The position numbers and the translations under genes are program-made. Under the pieces are notes generated by a model. That model made no database searches and had not been told where the DNA came from. It worked only from the letters and a program-made list of their open reading frames with translations. Positions 40,201-47,760 of a stretch of 64,000 bases of DNA are shown piece by piece. How positions within the stretch are numbered: position 1 is the stretch's first letter; each line of letters starts with the position of its first letter. Source of the stretch: Clostridiaceae bacterium Marseille-Q4149 (GTDB lineage: Bacteria; Bacillota; Clostridia; Oscillospirales; Oscillospiraceae); NCBI GenBank assembly GCA_018228685.1, contig CP073691.1, positions 2,480,001 through 2,544,000 on the forward strand, given 5' to 3'.

Positions 40201-41556
40201 ATGGCAACTGTGACCCCCCGGACTCTCTCCGGCTTCATGGAGCTGCTGCCTGCCCCGCAGCAGCAGATGGAGCGGATGATGGAGATCCTGCGCACCACCT
40301 ACAGCCGATACGGCTTCACTCCCCTGGACACCCCGGCCATTGAGGCCAGCGAGGTGCTGCTGGCCAAGGGCGGCGGCGAAACCGAGAAGCAGATCTATCG
40401 CTTCCAGAAGGGCGACGCCGATCTGTCCCTGCGGTTTGACCTGACGGTGCCCCTGGCCAAGTATGTGGCCCTGCACTACAACGACCTGGCCTTCCCCTTC
40501 CGCCGGTATCAGATCGGCAAGGTATACCGGGGCGAGCGGGCCCAGCGGGGCCGCTTCCGGGAGTTCTATCAGGCGGACATCGACATCATCGGCGACGGCA
40601 AGCTGGACATCACCAACGAGGCGGAGATCCCCTCCATCATCTATCAGACCTTCACCTCTCTGGGCCTGACCCGGTTCCAGATCCGGGTCAACAACCGGAA
40701 GATCCTCAACGGATTTTACGCCATGCTGGGCCTGACGGAGCAGTCCGGCGACATCATGCGCACCGTGGACAAGCTGGACAAGATCGGGGCCGACAAGGTC
40801 CGGACCTGCCTGACGGAGGACGTGGGACTGACGGCGGAGCAGGCCGACGAGATCATGCGGTTCATCTCCATCACCGGCAGCAACCGGCAGGTGCTGGACG
40901 CTCTGGCCGGGTATCAGGGGCGGCACAAGCTGTTCGACCAGGGGCTGGAGGAGCTGAACACCGTCACCCGCTATCTCTCCGCCTTCGGCGTTCCGGAGGA
41001 GAATTTCGCCGTGGATCTGACCATCGCCCGGGGCCTGGACTACTACACCGGCACGGTGTATGAGACCACCCTGCTGGACCATCCAGAGATCGGTTCCGTG
41101 TGTTCCGGAGGGCGTTACGACAACCTCGCTGAGTATTATACCGATCGTCAGCTCCCCGGCGTGGGCATCTCCATCGGCCTGACGCGGCTGTTTTATGTGC
41201 TGGGCGAGCAGGGTCTGCTGAACCCCCAGCTGCCCACGGCCCCCGCCGATGTGCTGATCCTGCCCATGACCCAGGACCTGACGCCGGCCATCCGGCTGGC
41301 TACTCGGCTGCGGAGTGCAGGCGTCCGCACCCAGCTGTATACAGAGCAGAAAAAGTTCAAGGCCAAGATGAACTATGCCGACAAGCTGGGGGTCCCCTAT
41401 GTGGTGTTCCTGGGGGACGACGAGATCGCCGCAGGACAGGTGGCCTGCAAGGATATGACCTCCGGCGAGCAGACCAAGCTGTCCTTTGAGGACACTCTGT
41501 CCCGGATCACCCAGGGACTGTCCCAGCGAAACCAGGGCAAGGTCATCCTGGAATAA
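40201..41556 (+). CDS. hisS: Histidyl-tRNA synthetase
   Basis: A 451-residue class II histidyl-tRNA synthetase. Motif 1 region is MMEILRTTYSRYGFTPLDTP. Motif 2 is YRGERAQRGRFREFYQADID. The histidine-specific IARGLDYYTGTVYE motif sets it apart from HisZ. Motif 3 lies at GVGISIGLTRL, followed by the anticodon-binding domain, in which VLILPMTQ is followed by the KKFKAKMNYADKLG segment. The true start is the ATG at 40201, after the T-box terminator; a longer frame through the leader is not real. Expression is under the T-box. Confidence 0.96.
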   Translation: MATVTPRTLSGFMELLPAPQQQMERMMEILRTTYSRYGFTPLDTPAIEASEVLLAKGGGETEKQIYRFQKGDADLSLRFDLTVPLAKYVALHYNDLAFPFRRYQIGKVYRGERAQRGRFREFYQADIDIIGDGKLDITNEAEIPSIIYQTFTSLGLTRFQIRVNNRKILNGFYAMLGLTEQSGDIMRTVDKLDKIGADKVRTCLTEDVGLTAEQADEIMRFISITGSNRQVLDALAGYQGRHKLFDQGLEELNTVTRYLSAFGVPEENFAVDLTIARGLDYYTGTVYETTLLDHPEIGSVCSGGRYDNLAEYYTDRQLPGVGISIGLTRLFYVLGEQGLLNPQLPTAPADVLILPMTQDLTPAIRLATRLRSAGVRTQLYTEQKKFKAKMNYADKLGVPYVVFLGDDEIAAGQVACKDMTSGEQTKLSFEDTLSRITQGLSQRNQGKVILE

Positions 41557-41673
41557 TAAATACAAACCGAAATATCTGAATGAAATATTTCAACTTGTAA
41601 TCAAGTAATTCAATACAGAACGTGATATTTTAACCAAACTATACAAATATTTATCAGAACAGGAGCGATTCAT
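41557..41673 (+). other. AT-rich gap between hisS and aspS
   Basis: About 117 bases, strikingly AT-rich for this genome. It holds GAAATAT (41569-41575) with ATATTTC (41585-41591), and ACTTG-TAAT-CAAGT (41593-41606). No reliable promoter, terminator or gene was found. It ends with AGGAG before aspS. It may be a processing site, a small regulator site or a remnant of an insert. Confidence 0.4.
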
Positions 41674-43449
41674 ATGATGCAGATGCGAACCCATACCTGT
41701 GGGGAGCTGCGGCTGGCCAATGCGGGTCAGCGCGTGAAAATCGTGGGCTGGATGGAAAACGTCCGGGTCGTGGGGCAGAACTTCGCCTTTGTGGTGCTGC
41801 GGGATTTCTACGGCACCACCCAGGTGGTGGTGGAGAACCAGGAGATGATGGACATCATCAACGGCCTGAACAAGGAGTCCACCATCAGCGTGGAGGGCAC
41901 CGTCCGGGAGCGGGCCAGCAAGAACCCCAAGCAGGCCACCGGCGACGTGGAAGTGGTGCCGGAGAAGATCGAGGTCCTGGGCCGCTGCCGGTACAACAGC
42001 CTGCCCTTTGAGATCAACCGCAGCCGGGAGGCCGACGAGACCCAGCGTCTGAAATATCGTTATCTGGACCTGCGGAACCCGGCGGTGAAGAGCAACATCA
42101 TCCTGCGGTGCCAGGTGGTGTCCGCCCTGCGTGCGGCCATGACCCAGCACGGCTTCCTGGAGATCACCACCCCCATCCTGACGGCCTCCTCCCCGGAGGG
42201 CGCCCGGGATTATCTGGTGCCCGCCCGGAAGCACCCCGGCAAGTTCTATGCCCTGCCCCAGGCTCCCCAGCAGTTCAAGCAGCTGCTGATGACCGCGGGA
42301 TTCGACCGGTATTTCCAGATCGCTCCCTGCTTCCGGGATGAGGACGCCCGGGGCGACCGCTCCCCCGGCGAGTTCTATCAGCTGGATATGGAGATGGCCT
42401 TCGCCACCCAGGAGGACGTGTTCGCCGTGCTGGAGGACGTGCTGCCCCCCATCTTTGCCAAGTTCGGCACCTATAACGTGGCCTCCTCCGCCCCCTTCCG
42501 CCGCATTGCCTATCGGGACGCCATGGAGACCTACGGCTCCGATAAGCCCGACCTGCGCATCGACCTGACCTGCAAAAACGTCACCTCCCTGTTCACCGAA
42601 AGCGAGTTCGAGGCCCTGCGGGGTCAGACCGTGAAGATGGTCCCCGTGTCCGACTGTAAGCTCACCCGCAAGCAGATCGACAAGCTGCTGGGCGACTGCG
42701 AGGTGCAGTCCGGCTCCAAGGCCTACTGGTTCAAGATGGACGAAAACGGCCAGCTGGCCGGCGGCATCGCCAAGTTCGTCACCGGTATCCAGGAGCAGCT
42801 GACCCAGGCCCTGGACCTGAAGCCCAATACCCTGGTGTTGGTGGCTGCCGGGGCCGCCGCCACCAAGTCCGTGGGCGTGCTGATCAAGACCTTCGGCGCG
42901 GCCTGCGAGGGACACATGGACAAGGAGCGGTACGAGTTCTGCTGGATCGTGGACTTCCCCATGTACGAGATCGGCGACGAGTCCGGCCAGCTGGAGTTCT
43001 GCCACAATCCCTTCTCCATGCCCAGCGGCGGCCTGGAGGTGCTGCTGAAGGCCGAGCGGGGCGAGATCGACCCCCTGACCATCACCGCCGACCAGTACGA
43101 CCTGGTGTGCAACGGCGTGGAGCTGTCCAGCGGTGCCGTCCGGAACCACGATCCCGAGATCATGGTCAAGGCCTTTGAGCTGGTGCGTCTGGGCGAGGAG
43201 GACGTGAAGAAGAAATTCCCCGCCATGTACAACGCCTTCTGCTACGGTGCGCCTCCCCATGCCGGCATCGCCCCGGGCGTGGACCGCATGGTGATGTTGC
43301 TGGCAGGCGAAAGCTCCATCCGGGAGATCATCCCCTTCCCCATGAACAAGAACGCCCAGGATATCATGATGGGCGCCCCCTCCACCGTGGAGCAGAAGCA
43401 ATTGGATGAATTGCACATTGCTATCGTGGGTGACGTGGAGGAGGACTAA
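41674..43449 (+). CDS. aspS: Aspartyl-tRNA synthetase
   Basis: A 591-residue class IIb aspartyl-tRNA synthetase. The N-terminal OB-fold anticodon-binding domain (to about residue 105) includes AGQRVKIVGWMENVR. The catalytic core has motif 1 (FLEITTPILTASSPEGARDY), then the bacterial GAD insert. Motif 2 is QIAPCFRDEDARGDR and motif 3 is GIAPGVDRMVMLLAG. AGGAG lies eight bases before the start. The last 57 coding bases and stop are repeated 209 bases further on. It probably shares the T-box-controlled transcript with hisS. Confidence 0.96.
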   Translation: MMQMRTHTCGELRLANAGQRVKIVGWMENVRVVGQNFAFVVLRDFYGTTQVVVENQEMMDIINGLNKESTISVEGTVRERASKNPKQATGDVEVVPEKIEVLGRCRYNSLPFEINRSREADETQRLKYRYLDLRNPAVKSNIILRCQVVSALRAAMTQHGFLEITTPILTASSPEGARDYLVPARKHPGKFYALPQAPQQFKQLLMTAGFDRYFQIAPCFRDEDARGDRSPGEFYQLDMEMAFATQEDVFAVLEDVLPPIFAKFGTYNVASSAPFRRIAYRDAMETYGSDKPDLRIDLTCKNVTSLFTESEFEALRGQTVKMVPVSDCKLTRKQIDKLLGDCEVQSGSKAYWFKMDENGQLAGGIAKFVTGIQEQLTQALDLKPNTLVLVAAGAAATKSVGVLIKTFGAACEGHMDKERYEFCWIVDFPMYEIGDESGQLEFCHNPFSMPSGGLEVLLKAERGEIDPLTITADQYDLVCNGVELSSGAVRNHDPEIMVKAFELVRLGEEDVKKKFPAMYNAFCYGAPPHAGIAPGVDRMVMLLAGESSIREIIPFPMNKNAQDIMMGAPSTVEQKQLDELHIAIVGDVEED

Positions 43450-43450
43450 A
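43392..43450 (+). repeat. 59-bp direct repeat, left copy (3' end of aspS)
   Basis: It covers the last 19 codons and stop of aspS. The second copy at 43601-43659 differs at three positions by eye and stays in the same reading pattern. Confidence 0.9.
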
Positions 43451-43600
43451 AGCTGTATGTCCCCTCCTCCCTGCTGCTTTTGCTCCACCACAAGCGTTTT
43501 GCACAGCAAAACCTTGCCGCAGGCGGAATTCACTTCCGCCGAGGATGTTTGATCCCTGCGAGGGGCCCCCGCAAAATGCTCCGACATTTTGCGGGGACGG
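43451..43600 (+). other. Hairpin-rich insert between aspS 3' copies
   Basis: 150 bases without a gene. Three inverted repeats are seen: GTTTTGC-ACA-GCAAAAC (about 43495-43511), GGCGGAA-TTCAC-TTCCGCC (about 43523-43541) and CCCCGCAAAATG-CTCCGA-CATTTTGCGGGG (about 43567-43596). The dense palindromes suggest a small nonautonomous repeat element or a terminator cluster. Confidence 0.6.
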
Positions 43601-43659
43601 GCAGAAGCAGCTGGATGAATTGCACAGTGCTATCGTGGGTGACGTGGAGGAGGACTAAA
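43601..43659 (+). repeat. 59-bp direct repeat, right copy (aspS 3' fragment)
   Basis: A truncated duplicate of the aspS end, including the GGAGGAGGACTAA tail. It has no start and is not expected to be expressed as a protein. Offset from the true end is 209 bases. It is followed by a GGCGGGGC/GCCCCGCC hairpin (43679-43700). Confidence 0.88.
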
Positions 43660-43722
43660 CCGTATACATCCGGGTTTCGGCGGGGCACATGGGCCCCGCC
43701 CTACCGGATTTTTCGAAATTAT

Positions 43723-43752
43723 AAAACGCAGGACCGGCCTGGTCCTGCGTTT
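43723..43752. terminator. Bidirectional terminator between aspS region and XRE gene
   Basis: A 13-bp stem (AAAACGCAGGACC with GGTCCTGCGTTTT) around GGCCT with A/T-rich outer ends. It ends the convergent transcripts; the stem reaches the XRE stop codon. Confidence 0.85.
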
Positions 43753-44058
43753 TTATTTCATCTCCTGCACCAGAAGCTCCAGAAGTTCCAGCTGGTGGCC
43801 GGTGAGCCGCCGCAGGCTCTGATTCAGCCGCTTCAGCCGCATGGGGTCGGCAAGCTCCACCGAGAAAAACTCCTCCGGCGTGACCTCCAGATAGTCGCAA
43901 ATGTAGAAGAACATGGCCATGGACGGCAGATTCACGCCGTTTTCGATGTTGTTGATATACCCGGCGCTCTGCCCCAGAGAAAGGCTCATGTCCCGGGCCG
44001 ACACGCCCTTGGCCTGCCGTAGCTGTGACATCCGCCGGGCAAATTCCTCCTTTTCCAT
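43753..44058 (-). CDS. XRE-family helix-turn-helix regulator
   Basis: A 101-residue single-domain Cro/C1-type repressor. The N-terminal helix-turn-helix covers about residues 5-60 with SQLRQAKGVSARDMSLSLGQ and SAGYINNIENGVNLPSMAMF. A short C-terminal helical part closes it, with two Leu-rich helices. GGAGG precedes the start. It is divergent from the membrane-anchored coiled-coil gene, whose promoter holds a palindrome, so it is a candidate regulator of that gene. Confidence 0.88.
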   Translation of the reverse strand: MEKEEFARRMSQLRQAKGVSARDMSLSLGQSAGYINNIENGVNLPSMAMFFYICDYLEVTPEEFFSVELADPMRLKRLNQSLRRLTGHQLELLELLVQEMK

Positions 44059-44133
44059 GCGGCCACCTCCAAACTTTTTGCTAATTGTACTATATGTATA
44101 GACAAAATTTATCCTGTTTAACAGGTTATTTTC

Positions 44134-44162
44134 TTGACATAACTATTTGTAGTAGTTATAAT
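44134..44162 (+). promoter_or_regulatory. Consensus promoter with embedded operator
   Basis: TTGACA (44134-44139), a 17-base spacer and TATAAT (44157-44162), a perfect sigma-A consensus in an AT-rich patch. A dyad ATAACTA (44139-44145) with TAGTTAT (44153-44159) lies exactly between and overlaps the hexamers. Such a strong promoter almost requires repression; the divergent XRE protein is the likely candidate. Confidence 0.85.
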
Positions 44163-44198
44163 AAAGAAAAGTGTCGTGGAGAAAGGATAAGAGTGATT

Positions 44199-44873
44199 AT
44201 GTCGATCTTTTTTATTATCCTCGGCGTCGTGATGATTTGGGGCTTGTGCAAATCTGGCAGCAGATTTTCTGAGCCGAGGGCAAAGGGTGAGGAGATATGG
44301 GAGGAGCCATCCGATCAGGTGCGCAAAAACTCGGACGACGAGCTGGAGAAAATCCGCCGCCAGGTCTGGGAGGATCGCAAGCGGCAGGAGGAACTCCGTC
44401 AAAAACAGCTGGAGGAGAAACGGATGGCTCCCATTCTGGAAGAACAGGCGGCGCTTGCAAGGCAAAAGGAGCTGGAGGATAAATACTTCAACAGTCCCTT
44501 GACCCGGCAGATCATCGACGCCATCAGCGACTGCACCGGCCAGCTGCCGGAGGAGATCACGGTTTATGACGACCGCGTCACCGGCCGCACCAATGGCCAG
44601 ATGAGAACCTTCGATTTTGCCGCCAATCGGGTGCCGATTTTTGACCAGGTTTATGAATGCAAGGCAGAATCCATCAAAGAAGAACTTCTTCTCCGCCCGC
44701 AGGTGGCTCTCGGCAACGCTATCAACCGCATTCTGAACGGGCAGTATGACGTATCAGACAAGGCTATCCGCAGATCGGAACAAAGAAGCTTCTCAGATGG
44801 AGAAATCTTTTTTCTTCATCACTATACCTCTGATCACGTTCTGCTTCGTCTCAAGGCCACCAACCACTGGTAA
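44199..44873 (+). CDS. Membrane-anchored coiled-coil protein of unknown function
   Basis: A 224-residue protein I do not recognise. Residues 2-18 form a membrane helix (SIFFIILGVVMIWGLC). A highly charged coiled-coil follows (about residues 45-100, rich in Glu, Lys, Arg, Gln), then a soluble domain of about 110 residues (LTRQIIDAISDCTGQLPEEI; RTFDFAANRVPIFDQ). The C-terminal part may be a globular domain of its own. ATG at 44199 has GAGAAAGGA upstream; longer frames would run through the promoter. It has a consensus promoter with an operator and is divergent from the XRE repressor. Confidence 0.7.
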   Translation: MSIFFIILGVVMIWGLCKSGSRFSEPRAKGEEIWEEPSDQVRKNSDDELEKIRRQVWEDRKRQEELRQKQLEEKRMAPILEEQAALARQKELEDKYFNSPLTRQIIDAISDCTGQLPEEITVYDDRVTGRTNGQMRTFDFAANRVPIFDQVYECKAESIKEELLLRPQVALGNAINRILNGQYDVSDKAIRRSEQRSFSDGEIFFLHHYTSDHVLLRLKATNHW

Positions 44874-44913
44874 CCCCCCGCGTGGGATCATAAATAACAA
44901 GGAGGATCACAAC

Positions 44914-45099
44914 ATGGCACGCTGCTACTATCTGGATTACATCAGCAAGGGCTTCCTCAGCAGCTACAGCAACGACGAGTACGTCTGCAAGCTGTGCGGC
45001 AAGCACTTCTCCACCAACGACCCCCAGGTGAAGTACACCTGCAACCCCGACTACGGCGAGGAGTATAAGAAGTGTCCTGTGTATCAGAACAACCGGTGA
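44914..45099 (+). CDS. Small zinc-ribbon-like protein
   Basis: A 61-residue peptide with the cysteine pattern VCKLCGKHF and later TCNP and KCPVY, four to five cysteines that could bind one zinc ion. It is rich in Tyr and starts MARCYYLDYISKGF. AAGGAGG lies eight bases upstream of the ATG, which argues for real expression. It follows the coiled-coil gene by 40 bases and is closed by a terminator. Function unknown; a small nucleic-acid or protein-binding role is a guess. Confidence 0.75.
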   Translation: MARCYYLDYISKGFLSSYSNDEYVCKLCGKHFSTNDPQVKYTCNPDYGEEYKKCPVYQNNR

Positions 45100-45110
45100 C
45101 ATAACAAACA

Positions 45111-45140
45111 AGAACGGCAGGGCCGAAGCCCCGCCGTTCT
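45111..45140. terminator. Terminator between convergent genes
   Basis: Stem AGAACGGCAGGGC (45111-45123) with GCCCCGCCGTTCT (45128-45140), one mismatch, followed by CGCTTTTATT. It separates the zinc-ribbon gene from the convergent MFS gene. Confidence 0.8.
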
Positions 45141-45153
45141 CGCTTTTATTCGC

Positions 45154-46383
45154 TTATTCTCCGCTTCGCTCATACACGGCCCGGACGTATTTCCGGCCCC
45201 GCCAGATGGTGGCCAGGCACACGGCCATGGAAAACCCGCCGCACAGGGACACGCACAGCCGGTAATCCAGCACCTCACCCAAGGCCCCGATGACCAGGGA
45301 CAGCACCGCCGCCGCGCCGGTATAGAGCATGGACTCGAAGGCGTTGACCCGGGCCCGCAGCCGGTCCGGGATATACCGCTGCACCGCCGCCTGGCGCATG
45401 GTGGCGCTGTTGATGCCCAGAAAGCCGCACAGGCCCCGGCTGACCAGCATCAGGGGGTACGGCAGCCACAGCAGGAACAGATCCACCGTCTCATACAGCA
45501 TATACACCAAAAACGCAAAGCCGTACTTTTTCTTCTCCGGAATTTCCGTCCGGTACTGCACCATACCTCCCAGGCTGCGGCCCAGAAACTCCGCCAGAGA
45601 CAGCAGGGAATACATGGTGGCCGTCATGCCGGGGAAGGTGCGGAAAAAGGCCACCAGAATGGGGGAATAGCCGCTGCCTACGCCGTTGGTCACGGCCATG
45701 TAGCCGTAGATGTTCATCAGGCCCTTTTCCCGGCGCAGATACTGGATGGCCTCCTTTACATCGGCCCACCAGGTTTTCAGGCCGGAGCCCTCCTCCGACG
45801 GCCGGCGCTGCTCCTTTATGCGGATGCCGCTTTCCACCGCCGCCGCGCACAGGGACAGTCCCCCCTGCCCCACCAGCAGCCACGCCGCGCCCACCGCGTC
45901 CAGCAGCACCGCCGACAGGGGCAGCATCACCACCCGCAGCACCGGATACAGGGTGGAGGCCACGGCATAGCCCTTCTGCTGGGTGCCCTCCGGCAGCAGC
46001 ATGGGAAAAATGCTGTTGTAAGCAAGCTCGTCAAAGGAGCTGAGGGTGGCCAGCACCAGGGAAAAGGCCAGATAGCCCACATAGGAAAAGGCCCCCCGCA
46101 GTAGATACAGTCCCAGCAGCAGGTACATGATCCCGTTGAGGACGTCGCCGCCCACCAAAAAGGGCTTGCGGGGCATACGATCCATCCACGGGGCAATCAC
46201 CAGGGGCAGCAGAAACCCCGGAATCAGCTGGGCTGCCAGCACCAAGGCCGAGGCCATGGTGCTGCCGGTTTCGTCGAACACCAGAAACGACATGGCAAAG
46301 CCACCGGCGATGCCGCCGATGGCCCCCAGTCCGGTGGCGGCGATCAGCAGAGTAAAATTGCGGTTCCATAGCTTGGTTTGCAT
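45154..46383 (-). CDS. MFS transporter, macrolide-efflux-like
   Basis: A 409-residue major facilitator with about twelve hydrophobic segments. It begins WNRNFTLLIAATGLGAIGG, with a typical MFS cytoplasmic loop between TM2 and TM3 (PWMDRMPRKPFLVGGDVLN), and looks like MefA/YbfB-type exporters. The C-terminal half has RQAAVQRYIPDRLRARVNAF, a common feature of that group. The substrate is unknown; drug or peptide efflux is a guess. It lies 83 bases after an HTH-TPR regulator, with a promoter of its own at 46403-46430 and GGAGG before the start. Confidence 0.85.
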   Translation of the reverse strand: MQTKLWNRNFTLLIAATGLGAIGGIAGGFAMSFLVFDETGSTMASALVLAAQLIPGFLLPLVIAPWMDRMPRKPFLVGGDVLNGIMYLLLGLYLLRGAFSYVGYLAFSLVLATLSSFDELAYNSIFPMLLPEGTQQKGYAVASTLYPVLRVVMLPLSAVLLDAVGAAWLLVGQGGLSLCAAAVESGIRIKEQRRPSEEGSGLKTWWADVKEAIQYLRREKGLMNIYGYMAVTNGVGSGYSPILVAFFRTFPGMTATMYSLLSLAEFLGRSLGGMVQYRTEIPEKKKYGFAFLVYMLYETVDLFLLWLPYPLMLVSRGLCGFLGINSATMRQAAVQRYIPDRLRARVNAFESMLYTGAAAVLSLVIGALGEVLDYRLCVSLCGGFSMAVCLATIWRGRKYVRAVYERSGE

Positions 46384-46402
46384 CTTCTCTCACCTCCGCT
46401 TT

Positions 46403-46430
46403 ATCATAGCACACGGGTAAGAGAATGAAA
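46403..46430 (-). promoter_or_regulatory. Promoter of the MFS gene
   Basis: On the minus strand: -35 TTTCAT (46425-46430), a 16-base spacer and -10 TATGAT (46403-46408), in the gap between the HTH-TPR regulator and the transporter. Confidence 0.6.
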
Positions 46431-46466
46431 ACGGGGTATATTTGGGAAAGTTTTCCCTGTAGAGCC

Positions 46467-47648
46467 CTATTCAATTGTCAGATTCGGTAGTTTGATAGGA
46501 AAATCCCGCAGAAGCTCATAGGCCTGCTTATACTGCCGCCCGGCGGTGAGCCACTCCAGTACCCGGGGCAGGTGAAAGGCCGAGTATCCGATGGGCAGCT
46601 CCCGGCGGCAGCGGTTGAATACGTCCATCAGCTCCGCGCCGTAATCCGGGTCCCGCAGATAGCCGGGGTTTTCCAGCCTGCGCCGCACCAGCCCGCAGAT
46701 CCCCATGCACAGAGCCCGGTCCGGATACTCCTCCGGGGCCGTCTCCGCCCGATCCAGAGCGTCCAGGGCCTCCCGGGTCCGGCCCAGCCCCTCGCAGCAC
46801 ACCGCCAGCTTGTGCAGCTCCATGACCCGGGGGTGCTCCAGGGCGGCAAAATAGCCGTAGGCCTCCTGATACCGGCCGCACTCCACCTGGGAGGCCGCCC
46901 GGTTATAGGCCATGATCCGCAGATCATCCTCCCGGCCCAGAGCCCGGGCCATACGCTCCGCCGCCTGATAATGCGCCTCCATGCCACCCAGGTCCAGCTG
47001 GTTGCAGCAGAGACTCCCCATGAACATCCGGCACTCCAGCATCAACCGCACCCGGCCGTCCCGGGCCGCCAGGTCATAGCCCTGCTGCAGCAGAGCCATG
47101 GCACCGGTATAGTCGCTGCCCTGCTCATACCCGGCGATACCGGCCATGAGATAGCAATACGCCTCCGGCAGCAGCCGCACCGCCTCCACATCCCGGTCCT
47201 GCACCACCCGCAGAATGGCCAGCTGACGCCGGTCCAGATACGGCTCCAGGGCCGGTGGGATCTCCGTGGGGTCGTTCCGGTCCATGGCGTCCAGCACCAG
47301 GCCGTCCGCCGCCAGGGGGCTGGACAGGATGGTCTCCAGCGCCTGGGAGAACGCCTTCCGGCTATCCTGAAACGCCTCCCGCTCTCCGTCCAGCAGCAGC
47401 GCGTACCGGCGCTCCACCAGCCGCTCCAGCTCCGGCAGACTCTCCCCGTACCAGGGCAGCTCCAGCCTCCGGAACAGCAGCTCCAGCAGCTCCGGGGCCG
47501 CCTGCACCTGTCCCTGTTCGATTTTGGACAGATACGACGCCGCACAGATGTCCCGGCACAGGCCCTCCTGGCTCCAGCCCCGCTTCAGCCGCTGCTGGCG
47601 CAGCCGCAGGCCCACCGCCGCCGCACCGGCGGAATAGGGTTCCTTCAT
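46467..47648 (-). CDS. HTH-TPR regulator (RRNPP/Rgg-like architecture)
   Basis: A 393-residue protein with an N-terminal XRE helix-turn-helix (about residues 8-65: GLRLRQQRLKRGWSQEGLC, then DICAASYLSKIEQGQVQ). About 320 residues of repeated helix pairs follow, with TPR-like features (CYLMAGIAGYEQGSDYTGAM; YNRAASQVECGRYQEAYGYF). This layout matches peptide-sensing RRNPP regulators such as PlcR and Rgg. The start is the ATG at 47648, with GGAGG eight bases upstream. The MFS exporter follows. No pheromone gene was found. Confidence 0.8.
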   Translation of the reverse strand: MKEPYSAGAAAVGLRLRQQRLKRGWSQEGLCRDICAASYLSKIEQGQVQAAPELLELLFRRLELPWYGESLPELERLVERRYALLLDGEREAFQDSRKAFSQALETILSSPLAADGLVLDAMDRNDPTEIPPALEPYLDRRQLAILRVVQDRDVEAVRLLPEAYCYLMAGIAGYEQGSDYTGAMALLQQGYDLAARDGRVRLMLECRMFMGSLCCNQLDLGGMEAHYQAAERMARALGREDDLRIMAYNRAASQVECGRYQEAYGYFAALEHPRVMELHKLAVCCEGLGRTREALDALDRAETAPEEYPDRALCMGICGLVRRRLENPGYLRDPDYGAELMDVFNRCRRELPIGYSAFHLPRVLEWLTAGRQYKQAYELLRDFPIKLPNLTIE

Positions 47649-47718
47649 ATGCATCCCCTCCCCTTTTTGCATCCGTTTTGTATCAGTGTAACACAGACGA
47701 GGGCATTTGGGAATAAGC

Positions 47719-47749
47719 AAACTCCCTCCGCCAGCGGCGGAGGGAGTTT
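47719..47749 (-). terminator. metG terminator
   Basis: A perfect 14-bp stem (47719-47732 with 47736-47749), loop AGC, with A/T-rich ends, directly after metG on the minus strand. Confidence 0.9.
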
Positions 47750-47760
47750 ATATGCAGTTG

